Origin: Takakia lepidozioides
Lineage: Eukaryota; Streptophyta; Takakiopsida; Takakiales; Takakiaceae
Length of the DNA: 64,000 bases
Reading direction: 5' to 3'
Assembly: GCA_030704615.1 (NCBI GenBank)
Contig: CM060733.1
Coordinates: 71,796,001 to 71,860,000, forward strand
Shown here: positions 22,601 through 34,500 of the stretch, piece by piece
How the letters are laid out: each line of letters begins with the position of its first letter
How positions within the stretch are numbered: position 1 is the first letter of the stretch
The notes under the pieces: model-generated
Told to the model about the DNA's origin: nothing
Database searches by the model: none
What the model saw: the letters and a program-made list of their open reading frames with translations, nothing else
Program-made: the position numbers and the translations under genes

Positions 22601-25600
22601 CTCAAAACTCCGGATGTGAATGTCGTCAACGCCATTCAAGGACATTATCAATTCTAATCAGGGACACTATAATTACACCCTAGATCCTAACCAGGTGAAT
22701 TCATATACTCGCTTAAGAATGACTCAGACAAAGAAGTGAATGTCGTCAACGACATTCAATCTGGATCTATGATTGCAATCCTTATGAAGCCACATTTTTT
22801 CCCAAAAAAAGCAGTAGAGTTTCAAGTATGACATTGCACCTGTACACAACTCGCATCATGGCCCACTCTCCTCCAACCTGACTGTCAAAGTCGTTGGACC
22901 GTAAAATGTTACCATCTTTGGAGAACTCCCGGAAAAAACAGTATCTCCAGGTGAGACCTCTCCACTTCCTTATGTATGCCTCCAATGACATTTGGGGAGG
23001 GGAAACAATCGAAATGTTCAGGTCCTTCAAAGTCTGATCCAGCACAATGACGGCGCGCTTTTCGAGCTGCAAATTGTATATTTGTCAGAATTGCAAATAA
23101 GATACTCATCACATACTTGAAGAGAAGAAAACGGCATGTTTGAATACACACCTGACTCCAAAATGTAGCCTTGTGGAGCCAGTTATCAAACACCAAATCA
23201 CTGATTCCTTCCACCTTTGTGCCAGGCTGTATGGTGCTCTTTGGGAACTGATTCAAGTCCTTTACTGTTTGATCTGAGTTCCATATCTCCAGCCACCTTA
23301 TTTTTGTTTGTGGGTCGACCATCGATATGGCCAGCCGGTGCAATTTCTCCTGCTGCATCTCCGGATGCACATGCTTGTCATAGTGTGTTTTGATCTGCTG
23401 AAGGAACTCAGGACCAAGTCCAGGATCTACTATTCTAAGCTGCTTTCCGAAGGCGGACATCAATTTGGTTCTTCGCATTTCAAACTCCTTCTTTATTGCA
23501 GCTTCCACACCCTTTGATGTCCTTAGTTCCTCTGGTGTAGTGCGGTAATATTCGGATTTTCCCTTCTCAGCTGCCTCTGCCAGTTCTTGCTGCATTGATT
23601 CAAGTAGTGATTAGCTCCGAAGGGACTACAAACATGTATTCGAAAAGTAAACAGAGTACAGACTCGGGCTTACCGCATACATGTACTCCAGAAACGCCTC
23701 TCGTGTCAAAGAATACCAAGTGCCTGCAGCTCTTCCTGTTTCGCACTTCTTGATGATATTGGGTGGTAGTACTGTCCGAAAATCATCCAGCTTCATCAGA
23801 CCAATCCTCTGAATTCGGAATAGTGTGTGAACCAAGCTTGTTGTCACATGCGATTTCTCTGTCGATCTGCAAAAACATTGGAAACATTGCATTCCTTAAC
23901 ACTGTTTTTTGAGGATTAATAAGACACTACAGAGGGAATGAAATCTCCTGGATGACTTACTTGTTCACGTCGTGCATAGCTGTAAGAAGCCTAGCGATGT
24001 CGTTTCCAGGATCCAAAACCATTGCCTCCACAGCAACATGCTTGTCTTTGTCTTTCGCATGGTGTTTCTGAATGTATCCCATCCATGCCAGCAATCGGTG
24101 GTTGCCGTCCCAGACGTAGAACATGTGGTTGCAGAATTGCTGGGTGTTCTTTCCCATCATGAGGCCCAGCTCGAACTCCTCATTGGCATCTTTCCAGCAC
24201 TCATCCCAGTTATCACTGATCTCTGGAGACACTAATGTGCTTTTCCCATTTATATCCGTCAGTGACACATAAAAAACTTGTGCACCAAGTCTATATCCAT
24301 GCACAAAATCACTCTCCAATTTTGTTATGTCATGGGAAAGAGGTGGACGCACAACAGGCATTGATATCATCCGGCACAGAGGGATGTCCAGACGCCCTCC
24401 AGATACGAGCATGTCCCTTATAACCTCCTGAGAGTTTACCTTCTGGAATGACATGAGTTCTTTCACCTTGTCAAGGTAGTGCACTTCAGATTCATCTGCT
24501 TCATCTGTATTCTCTGAGCTTTTTGCGGACTCGTCCCCATCTCCAGATCCTTTCCCCTCTGATCCTGTAGGCTTCGACCTCACAGTTTTCTGCACGATGC
24601 CATTCAGTTCTGACTGAGTAATTTGCAAATAGTGAATGGCGGTAACGACCATCACTCTGTCTCAAAGAAACTCACTATGAATGGTGTGAAACAATTCAGC
24701 ACAATCTACACAAGCAAAGCTGATACTGCCGTATTCAAAACAAAAGCGAGAGCGATAGCGAACGGCGTTAACGACAATCACAAAAGATAACGACCTGCCG
24801 GATCGGTGTTGTGTAATGACATCTATGTGCAAGTGATTGGCGGCAACGACATTCAGTATAGTTTAGGGCGGACAGTAAGTGCAGATTATTCAGATTGACT
24901 CCACTGTGATTACCGTCGCCAGCATGGGAAGAGGAAGGACTGCTTGAAAGGCAATCAGACAGACTGTATGGTCTGAACAACGATGATTGACGTATGCCGA
25001 CCCTCACTCTCTCTTCAAACACATAGGTACATAAATCTCATGAGGAGAATCGAATGGCGTTAACGACGCTCGCAATTCAGTAGTTCCTGCTAAAGAAGGG
25101 AAGAGGAAGGACTCCTTGAAAGGCAATCAGACAGACTGTATGATCTGAACAACAGTGAATGACTGTACCGATAGTCACCCACTCATTGTGCGGTAAACCC
25201 TTAGCAGAGGAGTAGAAAGCAAATCACCTTTGTGATGGTCGGTAGCGACAATCCCTGTCTGGGACATTCCACTCAATCTCTACGCATATCTTCAACAATG
25301 AAATGTAAGTTAGATAAAACTTACTGGCGCCTTCTTAGGTTTTGAAATTGGATCCCCTTCTGCAGCTTTCCTCTTCCCTCTCACATCTGCTGGAATTTCT
25401 GTCTGCTCTAGGGTTTCTGGACCTTCTCCCGGTTCGGCGTTCCGCGTGCTTCCACCTCCTTCAGTGTCCCTGCGAATCATCTCTGCCTCCACAGGCTGGC
25501 GCACTCTTATCGCCGACTGTGTCACAGCCGCTGCCTCAGTCTCCGTCTGCTCTTCTGAATCAGTCTCCGCGTTCACCTGCTGCCTTGGCCCTGTGTTCTC

Positions 25601-25621
25601 CAACAAACGACGCCTCGTCAT
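19695..25621 (-). CDS. ParB-like/DNA methyltransferase fusion gene of MULE copy B, 10 exons
   Basis: Exons, all bounded by GT-AG with matching phases: 25621-25325, 24613-23961, 23866-23674, 23589-23152, 23066-22840, 21899-21249, 21135-20797, 20601-20316, 20218-20029, 19953-19695 (TGA); about 1,177 aa. Domains: basic/acidic disordered N-terminus; ParB/sulfiredoxin-like domain with FYVWDGNHRLLAW (about residue 268); helical region (exons 3-5, FWSQ, CFFREF); lysine-rich linker; beta-class methyltransferase from about residue 820. In the latter, ADIVILDIPDG is in the motif IV place, then LSDAGTLLLF, SSGFEVLRTWNCVN, FEAICLRRI, and finally VVDLFVSTG across an intron to GATYHACKAGGRSLFGMEGD (motifs I and II). 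The order IV...I is typical of N4C/N6A methyltransferases. Odd points: motif IV is DIPDG rather than D/N-PP-Y; a canonical NPPY lies later (near 20495); exon 6 has a one-base frame break near 21470 in a Lys/Glu-rich run. The ATG at 25621 is a guess; the frame is open to about 25795. It is probably nuclear and may modify or mark element DNA, but this is inference. Confidence 0.8.
22041..22759. repeat. Seven regularly spaced palindromes in intron 5 of the ParB-methyltransferase gene
   Basis: GAATGTCGTCAACGACATTC or close variants occur at 22041, 22145, 22305, 22411, 22508, 22616 and 22736, mostly 97-120 bp apart. Each is an inverted repeat with 9-11-bp arms around CA; where one arm changes (GTCG to GGCG) the other arm often changes to match (GGCGTCAACGCC at 22311), so symmetry is kept. 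Between them the intron is AT-rich and without other features. Confidence 0.85.
24632..25250. repeat. Degenerate palindromes in intron 1 of the same gene
   Basis: Relatives of the intron 5 palindrome occur at 24632 (GAATGGCGGTAACGACCATC), 24760 (GAACGGCGTTAACGACAATC), 24838 (GGCGGCAACGACATTC), 25053 (GAATGGCGTTAACGACGCTC) and 25235. The centres keep the form CGNYAACG. Two near-identical 70-bp segments (GGAAGAGGAAGGACTSCTTG at 24928 and 25099) show that this intron grew by duplication. Confidence 0.65.
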
Positions 25622-25625
25622 TTGC

Positions 25626-26477
25626 TCTCTTGCTCTGCGTCTCTCTCTAAGGGAAGTAAAATAAAGAGACTTTCTTCTCTTTCGTATTGTAGAAGGAACC
25701 CTCTCCAGCTTGACTACCACTCTCTCTCTAAGCGCGAAAAGTAGAAAAACGCAGTGACTCCCGATTTCTTGCGGGATTGCCTGCGTTCTTGCGTGTCTCT
25801 AGAAGCATCGGATTCCCTCTCGCGTGACCGTTACACATAGTCGTTCCCTTATTAGTGCACATGCCAGCAATTGGTGTACAGCTGTTCGTATTCAGTTATG
25901 GATGTCTGACGTGTGTCGCCCAAAATAAACGGCGTGTTCTTTATTAGAACGGTTTCAATATTTAAAAATAACAGCGAATCCCAGAAATCTTGGCGCACAG
26001 TCTTACACAAATAAATGTAAATGAACGAGAGTTTGATGACAAATCTTGGAATATCATACACGGTCATCCTTGTTAGCCAAACCCCACATTCGTTTCACAT
26101 TTGGAACTTTCCAGGTGCGCATGATCATTGGTAGTAGTATAAAGATACATTTACTTAATCTGCAATCCCATCCTCAGATCCTGTGGCATGCTTCCAGGAA
26201 GTCGGCTTTGTTATTGGGTTTATTGATGAGGTTCTGGTTAACGGTTTAACAGCTGCCGACACTGCTCCTAGGGATACTCTGACCACTGGGCCCACAAGAA
26301 AAGTAATTAAAATGGACGGCTGCATATCTGGAAAGAATAACATAATATGCACAGTCGTTGTCTGAGCTTCCTCCGCCATATTCTCTGCTCATTCTTCAAC
26401 TGTGTTCTGGAGACATCAGTAAACCGATTTACACTAGATCTGCGATAGCAAGGTACAAACGTACGCGAGGAAGGAAG
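25626..26477. promoter_or_regulatory. Shared intergenic region of the divergent gene pair in copy B
   Basis: About 850 bp separate the ParB-methyltransferase start region (minus) from the transposase ATG (plus). This is presumably a bidirectional promoter. I see AT-rich blocks near 25960 and 26140, but no TATA box that I would assign with confidence. The 300-bp part at 26170-26390 has no coding character. Confidence 0.35.
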
Positions 26478-29400
26478 ATGGCTTCCTCTGAAGCGGAGTT
26501 CTTCTCTGACGACAAACCAGTGCCGTTCTCCCAGGAAGTCCTTGACAATGGATTTGCAATTGTTCTGGAACATGTCTTGGCTACCCGTTTTCAGCTGCAG
26601 AATGGCTCCATCTTTTTGGAGAAAGAGGTGTACGATCTTAAAGGGAAGTTGTTGAAATACTCTTTCCAAAACCGTGATGAGACGGCTCATATCAGCCAGT
26701 GGAGAGTGCGTCCTGGTCGATACAGAGTACTTGGAGAGCCTCGGCGAAAGTCCCTTGGGTCATATGTGACGCCCGGGACTGCTGCTTCGGTCGTTGAAGA
26801 CAAGAGGGAGGTGGTGGTGAAAAAAGAACAGACGTCCTCCACTCCAATCGTTGAGCTTTCGGATTCTTCCGATGATGACATAAGTGAAATTCCAAATCCA
26901 GTCCTTCCTACTGTGGTTGGAGAAGCTGATGAAGAAGAGATTTGTAGTGTCATTCCAAAATTGCGGGCGATGGGAGGAATGGCTGGATTCAAAAGTGAGT
27001 TGCGGGGAATTGATTGGGAATCTTTGAAGCAGGTGCCTGTGAAGTTCTTGCCGGAGACTTTTGATGGCGATATCCTATTCGAGCTGCCTCCTCCTCCGCG
27101 AGTTGGAGGTGTAACAATCATGATGCATGGAATGGACAAGAAACACGACGGGCACCCGTGGTGCAGAACAAAAACATCCAATATTCAGAATGATGACAAG
27201 CTTGTTTTCAGGAGGACAGTTTGCAATGGACACCTTAGGTGTGATAATTTGAATTGCAGACACTTTCTTCAGTCTGGGGTTCATAATCAAAGCGAATGGG
27301 AGGGTCTGGCGGAAAATCCATTTCAGCCTGGGACTGCCCCTCCACCGGCAAACACTTTCGTCTGCAAATTCTGCAAACTTGTGCCATCCTGCTTGGCGCT
27401 CTGCGGAGCAAGAATGTACTATGTTGTCCACCGTTTGAAAACAATGACAAGAGCTTGTGTGCATTTCGGATTCCATAACCATCCTGTCTCGAAGGGGGAT
27501 TACAGGGAGAGTGTTGAGACAGTATCGAGGTTGATTAAACAGGAGTTCGGGAGAAACCCATCCGCAACAACATCTGCAATTGCTCTTGGCGCAAGCAAGT
27601 CCTTCTTGGAAAGCCATATTTTGAGTGAAGGGGATTCTGTGGGGACTAAACTTGACGGTGCAGCATTGGACCTGGTCATGGATCATTTCTCCACTTTAAG
27701 TTCACCTAACATTCGGCATCAGATCAATGCATTGAGAATGGGCTCTGGGATCAGAGGCTACATAGACAATATTTTGGAATTGAAACGAGTGAGCAAGTAC
27801 GATTACATCCAGGACAATGTATTCCCAGGTCAAGGTGCCATCAAAGTTTTTCTTTTCAAAATGTCGACTGTTGGGGAGGGCAGTGGGGTTAGCCTCGTGA
27901 AGCGGATGCAGAAGACTGGGGACTTGCAGAACTGTTTTCTTATGTTTGATCATGTGAAACGAGTGAAGGATTGGACGACAATGGCTTGTCATGTCTACGA
28001 TCCAGTGTACCAACGAGTTATGACAATTGCAGTTTGTGACATGCAATCCGAGGATACGGAATCCCAGAAGCTCATGTGGAATTCCCTGATACGTGTCATG
28101 GGCTGCCATCTCCAAATTTCGCAGGTTTCATGGCGGATAGTGCTCAAGCAAATTTCAATGCTGTTCGTATTGTCTTCGGATCGGGCGACCCAAAAGTGCC
28201 AATGCAGGAAGAGAGCGTACATGTCTATTCCATTGGACACAATCTCTGGAAAAACATACAAAGTCGGACATCAAACCAGAGATGCAGACTCAGCACCGTA
28301 AATTGTGCAAAGAGTACAAAGATGCTAGAACAATGAAGGAGGCGGACACTTTGTTCCAGACAATTCGTGCCTGGTGGTTCTCTTCTGGAGCTGCATCACT
28401 TGAGAGTATGAGAGCATTGGAAGATTGGCTGGCGTTTTGGCACTTCCGGTATAGACAGTGGGGAGCAGCCATGACAATGGTACGAGGCTTCTATTTCATG
28501 CTTTATTCATACATTTGCTTTCCATATTTTTGACTCATTGCTTTCTTTATGTTGTTTCCTGTGCACTGTTCTGAAGTGTGGTTATCCTCTTTGCAGAACA
28601 TGTCCATTGAGGAAATGGCGGACATGCCATCTTGCAATTTGGCAGAAACTGTGCACAACGCATGGTTGCAGCAGTCTGGGAAACGAGGTCGGGATTTGTA
28701 TGTGGCAACAACAGATGATTTGATACGTGCCTTGCAACAACAAACCCGATACCGTGATTTCTTACGAGGTGGGGTTGGTGGCAAGGGTCCGGACAAATGG
28801 GAGTTGATGTTGCGTGCTGCAAACAGATCTGGGGATCCAATCAAGATAGCACGGGCGGTGAGCATGTATGCCCAGGGAACGCCACTTGTTTCTAGAGTTC
28901 CACATCTTGAAGGGGAGGAGAGATTCGGCTCCTGTAAGAGGAAATTGAACACTCCACCTGGTTCGGATTCAGATTCCCACAGGGCAGACCGTGATAACTT
29001 CTCGAAGCCTCGTGTTCCCCTGCATGACAGCTCCATGTCCGGAACCTCCATTGTGGAGGAACCTCCAACACGACGGCAAGCTCCAGCATCAAACAGTGCC
29101 ACTGAAATGGTGCAGGAGAGAAACAACCCCCTTGATGTGCTTGAGTCCGCATGCCCCGACCACGTTTGGCACATAGAACGCACAAGTGTAGGGTCTCGTG
29201 TGAAATGTACAGCGATCAGGGCAACTAATTTCGAGAAGTGCACTTCATCTATATCCAGAGGTGGTGCCCGAACTCCTGCTCCGACTTTCACGGGCTTGAT
29301 GCGTCCATACGGTCAACCAGAAGCCAAGAACCACAAGTTCTGGTTCTGCGCAGATGATTGTGCCAGATGTGTGCATGGAACTGTGCGTCCTTCCGTAGTG

Positions 29401-29972
29401 ATGAAGCCATCTCCTCCAACCGTTTGGCCCGTGAAGGTGGGAACACATCTCAGCTTTCAGGAGATTGAAATGCTGGAGGAGGCAGGTTTTTCCCTTGCGA
29501 GACAACCCCAACTCCATGCATGTGCTACTACTTCTGCGTCCCCCCGGCAAATCCTGACTTGTGGCCAACCAAACGAGATGGAAAGCTCGTTCGGCGTTTC
29601 CCTCCAACCGCTGAACACTTTGGCAAAGTGGAGTCCGCAAGAATGCTCCAAGCTCGTGTTGGAAGCACCACGGAAGTACCCGATCCAGGATATGGTCGGG
29701 TATTCACAATCATCACTTCCACATCTGCTGTTCATGACAGGACCTACGACATCACGGTTTCCAATTTCCCCAATTGCACATGTCCTGATTTTGTGAATAT
29801 GCTATCAACCAGTTTGGGCAAGAGAGGTAAATTCATACCCTGCAAACATTTGTATTTCATATTTTTGAGGAGGATGGTTTGCGATCCCAAACGTGACAAC
29901 TTCATTCACCAGGCCACTATGAGTTTCAACGAGGTCGATACTCTTTTGCAGCGGGATACAACACATGGGTAG
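26478..29972 (+). pseudogene. MULE-like transposase with SWIM zinc finger, copy B (three frame breaks)
   Basis: ATG at 26478 (MASSEAEFFSDD). Exon 1 ends at about 28480 (ACAATG|GTACGA) and exon 2 starts at about 28597 after CTCTTTGCAG. Blocks in order: MDKKHDGHPWCRTKT, CKFCKLVPSC, FDHVKRVKDWTTMACHVY, AVCDMQSEDTESQ, GFMADSAQANF, RTCLFHWTQSL, WCADDC-type Cys pairs (FWFCADDCARC) and the SWIM finger CTCPDF followed by CKHLYFIFL near 29780-29870. Family order matches MULE transposases, which cut the element ends and often carry a C-terminal SWIM finger. Frame changes near 28095, 28205 and 29530 would stop a normal protein; with one more break in the partner gene, this copy looks recently dead or affected by sequencing errors. 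Protein identity to copies L and A is only moderate, so B is a separate subfamily. Confidence 0.85.
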
Positions 29973-30565
29973 CATGAACTATGTAATGTGGTATGTGGAT
30001 GACCATGATTTGAAATGTGTAATTCACATCAATTCGTCGGCTGTGCAATGATATGGCCTCCAACTATACGGAGTGAGCTCTGAGTGACAACTTTTAGGTA
30101 GTGCACATTTGTCATTGCACCGTTCGAAGTCTACATGTCTTGCTGTCGCTATGCACTACAATCATCTTTTGAAGATGATCCTAACTCTCATTGTTATTTG
30201 AGGAGGAGGAAGGTCTTCCCGTGGCAGCCTTTATGGCGCACACTTTGTGAGGATATTTTGTCGTCCTCGTAATTGTAAAAGTGAAACAAGCATTTGTAAT
30301 TGCACAATGTTGGATGCTGCAATTGTAGGCCTCAACGCTCGTCTTGATTCTATTTAGGCAAGATTCCTTGCATTAATTCCACGGTCATAGGACCATCCAC
30401 GGTTATAGGCGGCGCATGTTAATGCTGACGTGGCAGATGACGGACAGTGCCACGTCATCATTTACCGCCACATCAGCATGCTGACATGACGCTCACGCCA
30501 CGTCACTCCTGCGTGAGCGTACGCTCGCGCGCTCACGCGCAACGCTCACGCCATTGCGTCGTTGT
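29973..30565. other. 3' flank and right terminus of MULE copy B
   Basis: AT-rich downstream sequence to about 30400, then the terminal region rich in GTGCCACGTCA and GCTCACGCG motifs. GCTGACGTGGCAGATGACGG and GTGCCACGTC form a small hairpin. No gene is present. Confidence 0.5.
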
Positions 30566-32012
30566 GCTCAGAAGAGAGAAAAAAGATGATGAGGACTCTG
30601 AAGAGGAGTCAGATGAGGAAGAATAGCAAGAGCTCAAAATGAAGAGTAAGAAAAAGGAAAAGTTGAAGAGGGAAAACTATGAGAAAAGACTGGATGAGAT
30701 CTTGAAGAAGTATGCCACAGAGACTGCAACACATTGGAGGAAGGGTGTATGGTGTGCAAAATGCCAGAATGAAGGCCATACCACAGCTGAATGCCACATG
30801 AAGGAGAAACATTGTACTATCTGTAAAATGGATAATCATTCTACTGAGAATTGTTATTACAACAAAAGGACAGCTGCAAGAGAACCTAGGCAAGTGAGGG
30901 TGCATCAAGTGCAGCCCCAGCCAAGAAGAAACAATGATCAGGAACACTATGGTAGGCCTGGTGGATATAACAACGGTATGGCAGGGAGAGGTAATCCAAG
31001 AGGGAATTACCAATTGTAACCAGGCAGGACATCGCAAGGCAGCATGTCCATTCTGGATCAGACACCAGAATGAGATGATAGCTCATGTGAATGAGGGGCC
31101 GGTGGTGGCAGCTCACATGGTTAGGCCATGTTTTGTACCTGAAGTGAGTACAATGATAGTGACCAGAAGCAAAGCTAAACTAATACCTCCAGTGGATGAG
31201 GAAGAAGATAAGAATGAGGATGGTAGTGATGTGCCTGAAGATGATGAGGCTTGGAGAGATGAGAAGGAACTACACAGAGAAGTGGCTGACACCATAAGGG
31301 AAATGCAGAAGAATACTGATATCCATATGGCAGATTCTTCTGACTCTGATAGAGCATATGGAGAAGGTGCAGATGAAGTGAAGAAAGAAGCTGCATAAGT
31401 GCAGCGTAATGAAGGGACTCTGGTTGAAGTAATATGCCAGACCAAAGCTGAGATTACCATTGGAAAGTTATTGGCTGTGGTACCTCATTGTAGGCACAGG
31501 TTGTATCAAGCAATTAATCAGATTGCTCATGTGACAGAGAACACAGACCTGAACAGCAAGGTGACAAGCTATAATGTGAAGCCTGAAGGGCGAGAAACAG
31601 TCATGGACTTTGATGATTCTATGCCAGTAATCCAATTGAGAATTGGAAACACAGACTTGACTGATGTACTGATAGATGGAGGCTCAAGGGTGAATATTAT
31701 GACAGACCAATTAAGGCAGAAGCTTGGTCTAAATAACATGAAACCAGCCCCATTCACAGTAACAATGGCAGATCAAAGGAGTGTACAGCCATTAGGCTTG
31801 ATAAGAGGAGTAAAGATACAGATCCAGAAGATGATCTTTAAGATCACAGTGTCTGTGTTGAAAATGGATGATGTCATGGAAGCTTACTCCTTATTGCTGG
31901 GGCAACCATGGCTGAAACAGGCCAGGATATTCCATGACTGGAATTCCCAGTTACTGACTGTACATGATGGGAAGTACAAGATACAGGTCACCACTAAGAA
32001 ATCTAGTCGACG
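30566..32012 (+). pseudogene. Ty3/gypsy gag C-terminus and protease, right part
   Basis: Continues the gag interrupted at 19170. It has a Lys/Glu-rich segment with one TAG near 30626, then two zinc knuckles (CAKCQNEGHTTAEC, CTICKMDNHSTENC), a deletion near 31015 relative to the 58.6-kb copy, an acidic spacer with a TAA near 31396, and an aspartic protease with LIDGGSRVNIMTD (DGGS in place of DTGS/DSGS). The text ends at AAATCTAGTCGAC near 32012, beyond which it no longer matches the pol at 55.4-58.2 kb. RT and integrase are absent. Confidence 0.85.
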
Positions 32013-32320
32013 ATCTTGACATTCTGCAGACCTTGAAGCCCTCAAATCAAGGATGCCAAAAGAGAGATGGAGGATGAAAGAGGAAAGCTACGCCATGAGC
32101 TTGCTCACGTGAGCCTATGAGCCCAGGCTCACGATTGACCCACTAAGCGTGAGCTTGGGCGTCACGCTTAGTGGTCGTGAGCGTAGAGTGGTGCGGTATT
32201 AGAAAAGGGCCTATACCCGAGGACAAAAGCAGTCCTATTCCCGTGAGAATACTAGCAGCGCCATTTGGAAAATTAGAATCGTATTGGTGCATTATATGCC
32301 TATAATCAGGTGTGAGGACT

Positions 32321-32793
32321 TATGTGGGCGTTGACGACCACATAATTCCTAGACCTCACATATGTTATGTTATGATATGTTTTTGTTTTTTACTTAGAAG
32401 TTTTTACTTTTTATTGTATCATTTGGAGGATTTGCGGGAGATCCACAAATGTGTGGGCGTCCACACCCACATTGGTCTTTTTGAAAGTTTTGTTTGTTTG
32501 TTTTTTTGTGTTTTTTTTGTCATTGGAGGACTTGCGGAAGGTCCACAAATTATGTGGGCGTCAACGCCCACATAAGTCCTCACATTATATATATATACAT
32601 ACATACTTGGTTTTTTCTTTTTCTTTTTTTCGTGGTTTTGTCATTAGAGGACTTGCGGGAGGTCCACGCATTATGTGAGCGTCAGCATCCATATAAGTTC
32701 TCAGATTTTTTATTATTATGTTTATTTATTTTTTGATGTCATTGGAGGACTTGCGGGAGGTCCATGAATTATATGGGTGTCAACACCCAGATA
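32321..32793. repeat. Five regularly spaced palindromes of copy C
   Basis: TGTGGGCGTCAACGCCCACA and variants lie at 32321, 32450, 32551, 32672 and 32772, each about 100-130 bp from the next. The centre CGTCAACG (CGTTGACG at 32321) is the same as in copy B, but the arms are different. The spacers share GGAGGACTTGCGGGAGGTCC followed by T-rich DNA. Confidence 0.8.
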
Positions 32794-33354
32794 AGAGGCA
32801 ATGAAGGCAAAGTAATAGGACATCCAAAATAAATATGACACCATGTGCAGTATCTCGTTGTTCAACACTGTAAACTCATCGTAGCTAAGAGTGTCCAAAG
32901 TTGAACTCACGCGAGCACAAACTGAGGTTTCGTCAGCAAAATTAGTTTATTAGTTTTTATTTATTTTTTATTTTTTGGTTTGTCTTTTTTAAGCTCTTGT
33001 CCAAAATTGAACTCACGTGAGCACAAAAACTTGGGTTTCGTCAGCGAAATTGGTTTTTGTGATTACATTTTTTTTCGCTTGACAGGCTGATGTGACCGAT
33101 GATGTCATTCAATCATGGGAAGAGGCGAATGCACGGAAATGCACGGAAATAGGTGAAATATCCACAGTCACGGGGCCCCCTTTCACAAGCTCACATGAGT
33201 CTGGCCAAGCTAACAGGCTCACATGAGCTCATGAGCAGGCTCACGAATTAGCATTCATCTCCTACATCATATCAAAGGTTGAACCCACAATACCCAGCAA
33301 ATAGGAGGTGGGGGTAAGAGAGACAGAGGAGTGAGAATCAGACGATGCCCAAAT

Positions 33355-33738
33355 GTCATGATCTTTGACGATCATGACTCTTGCTTGTATTCGTTCTATG
33401 TCTCCAAGCATGTCATTGTGTCACTCGGATGATTCAGAGATAGGTGATTGGAAAGCAAGAGATCAGAGTTCACAGATAGCATGTCGTGTTTGTCGTGATC
33501 GTCGACGATCACGATAATGCAAACTATCAAAGCCGTCTGTTTGAGAAGTGTTCCTACCATGGGCGTAGGCCTAGTTTCCAACAATTAGATAAAAGAAGTG
33601 TGGAATGTTCACAACCTTTCAATCGTTGTTTTAGAATACACTGCGGTTTGTTTTTGGGGAATGTAAGGTCTCTTGTTAAAGGTCCATGGCTCATATATAT
33701 GAATGTTTAGGAGGTCATGATCATCGACGATCATGACC
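33355..33738. repeat. Second palindrome set of copy C
   Basis: TCATGATCATCGACGATCATGA-like inverted repeats occur at 33355 (centre TTTGAC), 33492 (GTGATCGTCGACGATCAC) and 33713. The centre is again CGTCGACG-like with new arms. They lie just upstream of the ParB-like exon. Confidence 0.75.
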
Positions 33739-34500
33739 TCTGTGAATGGGATTCTGACTTGCCAACGTGTTTTTGTAGAAGAAATGTAGGAGAAAGAAGC
33801 CACAGAAAAAATGTGAGAGGAGGCTGAGGAAGAGGGCGACAATGACAGCGACGACCCTGAGAAGGCCAGGCCACATTATTTAGACAAAGCCAAAGAGCTC
33901 ATGTCATACCAGAAGGTCAACTTGCAAGAAGTAATTCGGGAGATGATGGTGCCAGGAGGAAGACTCTAGATTCCACTCTGCCGAATGATCTCCATGCCAG
34001 TTGTGCGCCCTCCAATATCCCATGACATCACAAAGCTGGAGGCCAATTTTGCACATGGCCACTTCAACAAATTGTGGTTTTCATGACTGTCATTTATGCG
34101 CAGTCATGGCAAATCTGACTTCAAAATGCCATATGCAGTCGTGAAAGTCTTTGCAGTTGACACGTACTGGGGAAGTTGTATATGCGACTGTATGACTCCG
34201 CACTTTGCTCAACAGAGGTCAAACATGTTTGACCATAAACATTGACATGGCGGATATGACTACTAGTCACGGACACCACTATACTCGAATGACGTGTACA
34301 TATGGCTAGACGCACATATGACTTCATGACTTTGGCTGTTATGCATGCTGCCAGGTCAAGACATGGATGAATGACAATAGGACATAGACAAATGATTGAG
34401 TTCGTTTAGGGTTGCTAGGTCGCAGTGTGCAGGGCTGGGACTTAGTGTTTTTTGGGGTCTGCATCTTCTCAGTGCCAAAGCATCGTGATAGCAGGAACTC

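Larger units (their letters stand above)
19171..30565. mobile_element. MULE-like element copy B, 11.4 kb, inserted in a gypsy gag
   Basis: The boundaries are set by the interrupted gag on both sides (within about 10 bp). The ends are GC-rich inverted repeats with nested copies of GCGTGAGC: GGCGTGAGCCTGGTCACGTG at the left end, and GGCGTGAGCGTTGCGCGTGA on the opposite strand at the right. A further hairpin lies at 30420-30500 (GCCACGTCA motifs). A clean target-site duplication is not visible; only TGCT is shared. The element contains a transposase (26478-29972, plus) and a divergent ParB-methyltransferase gene (minus). Confidence 0.8.
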
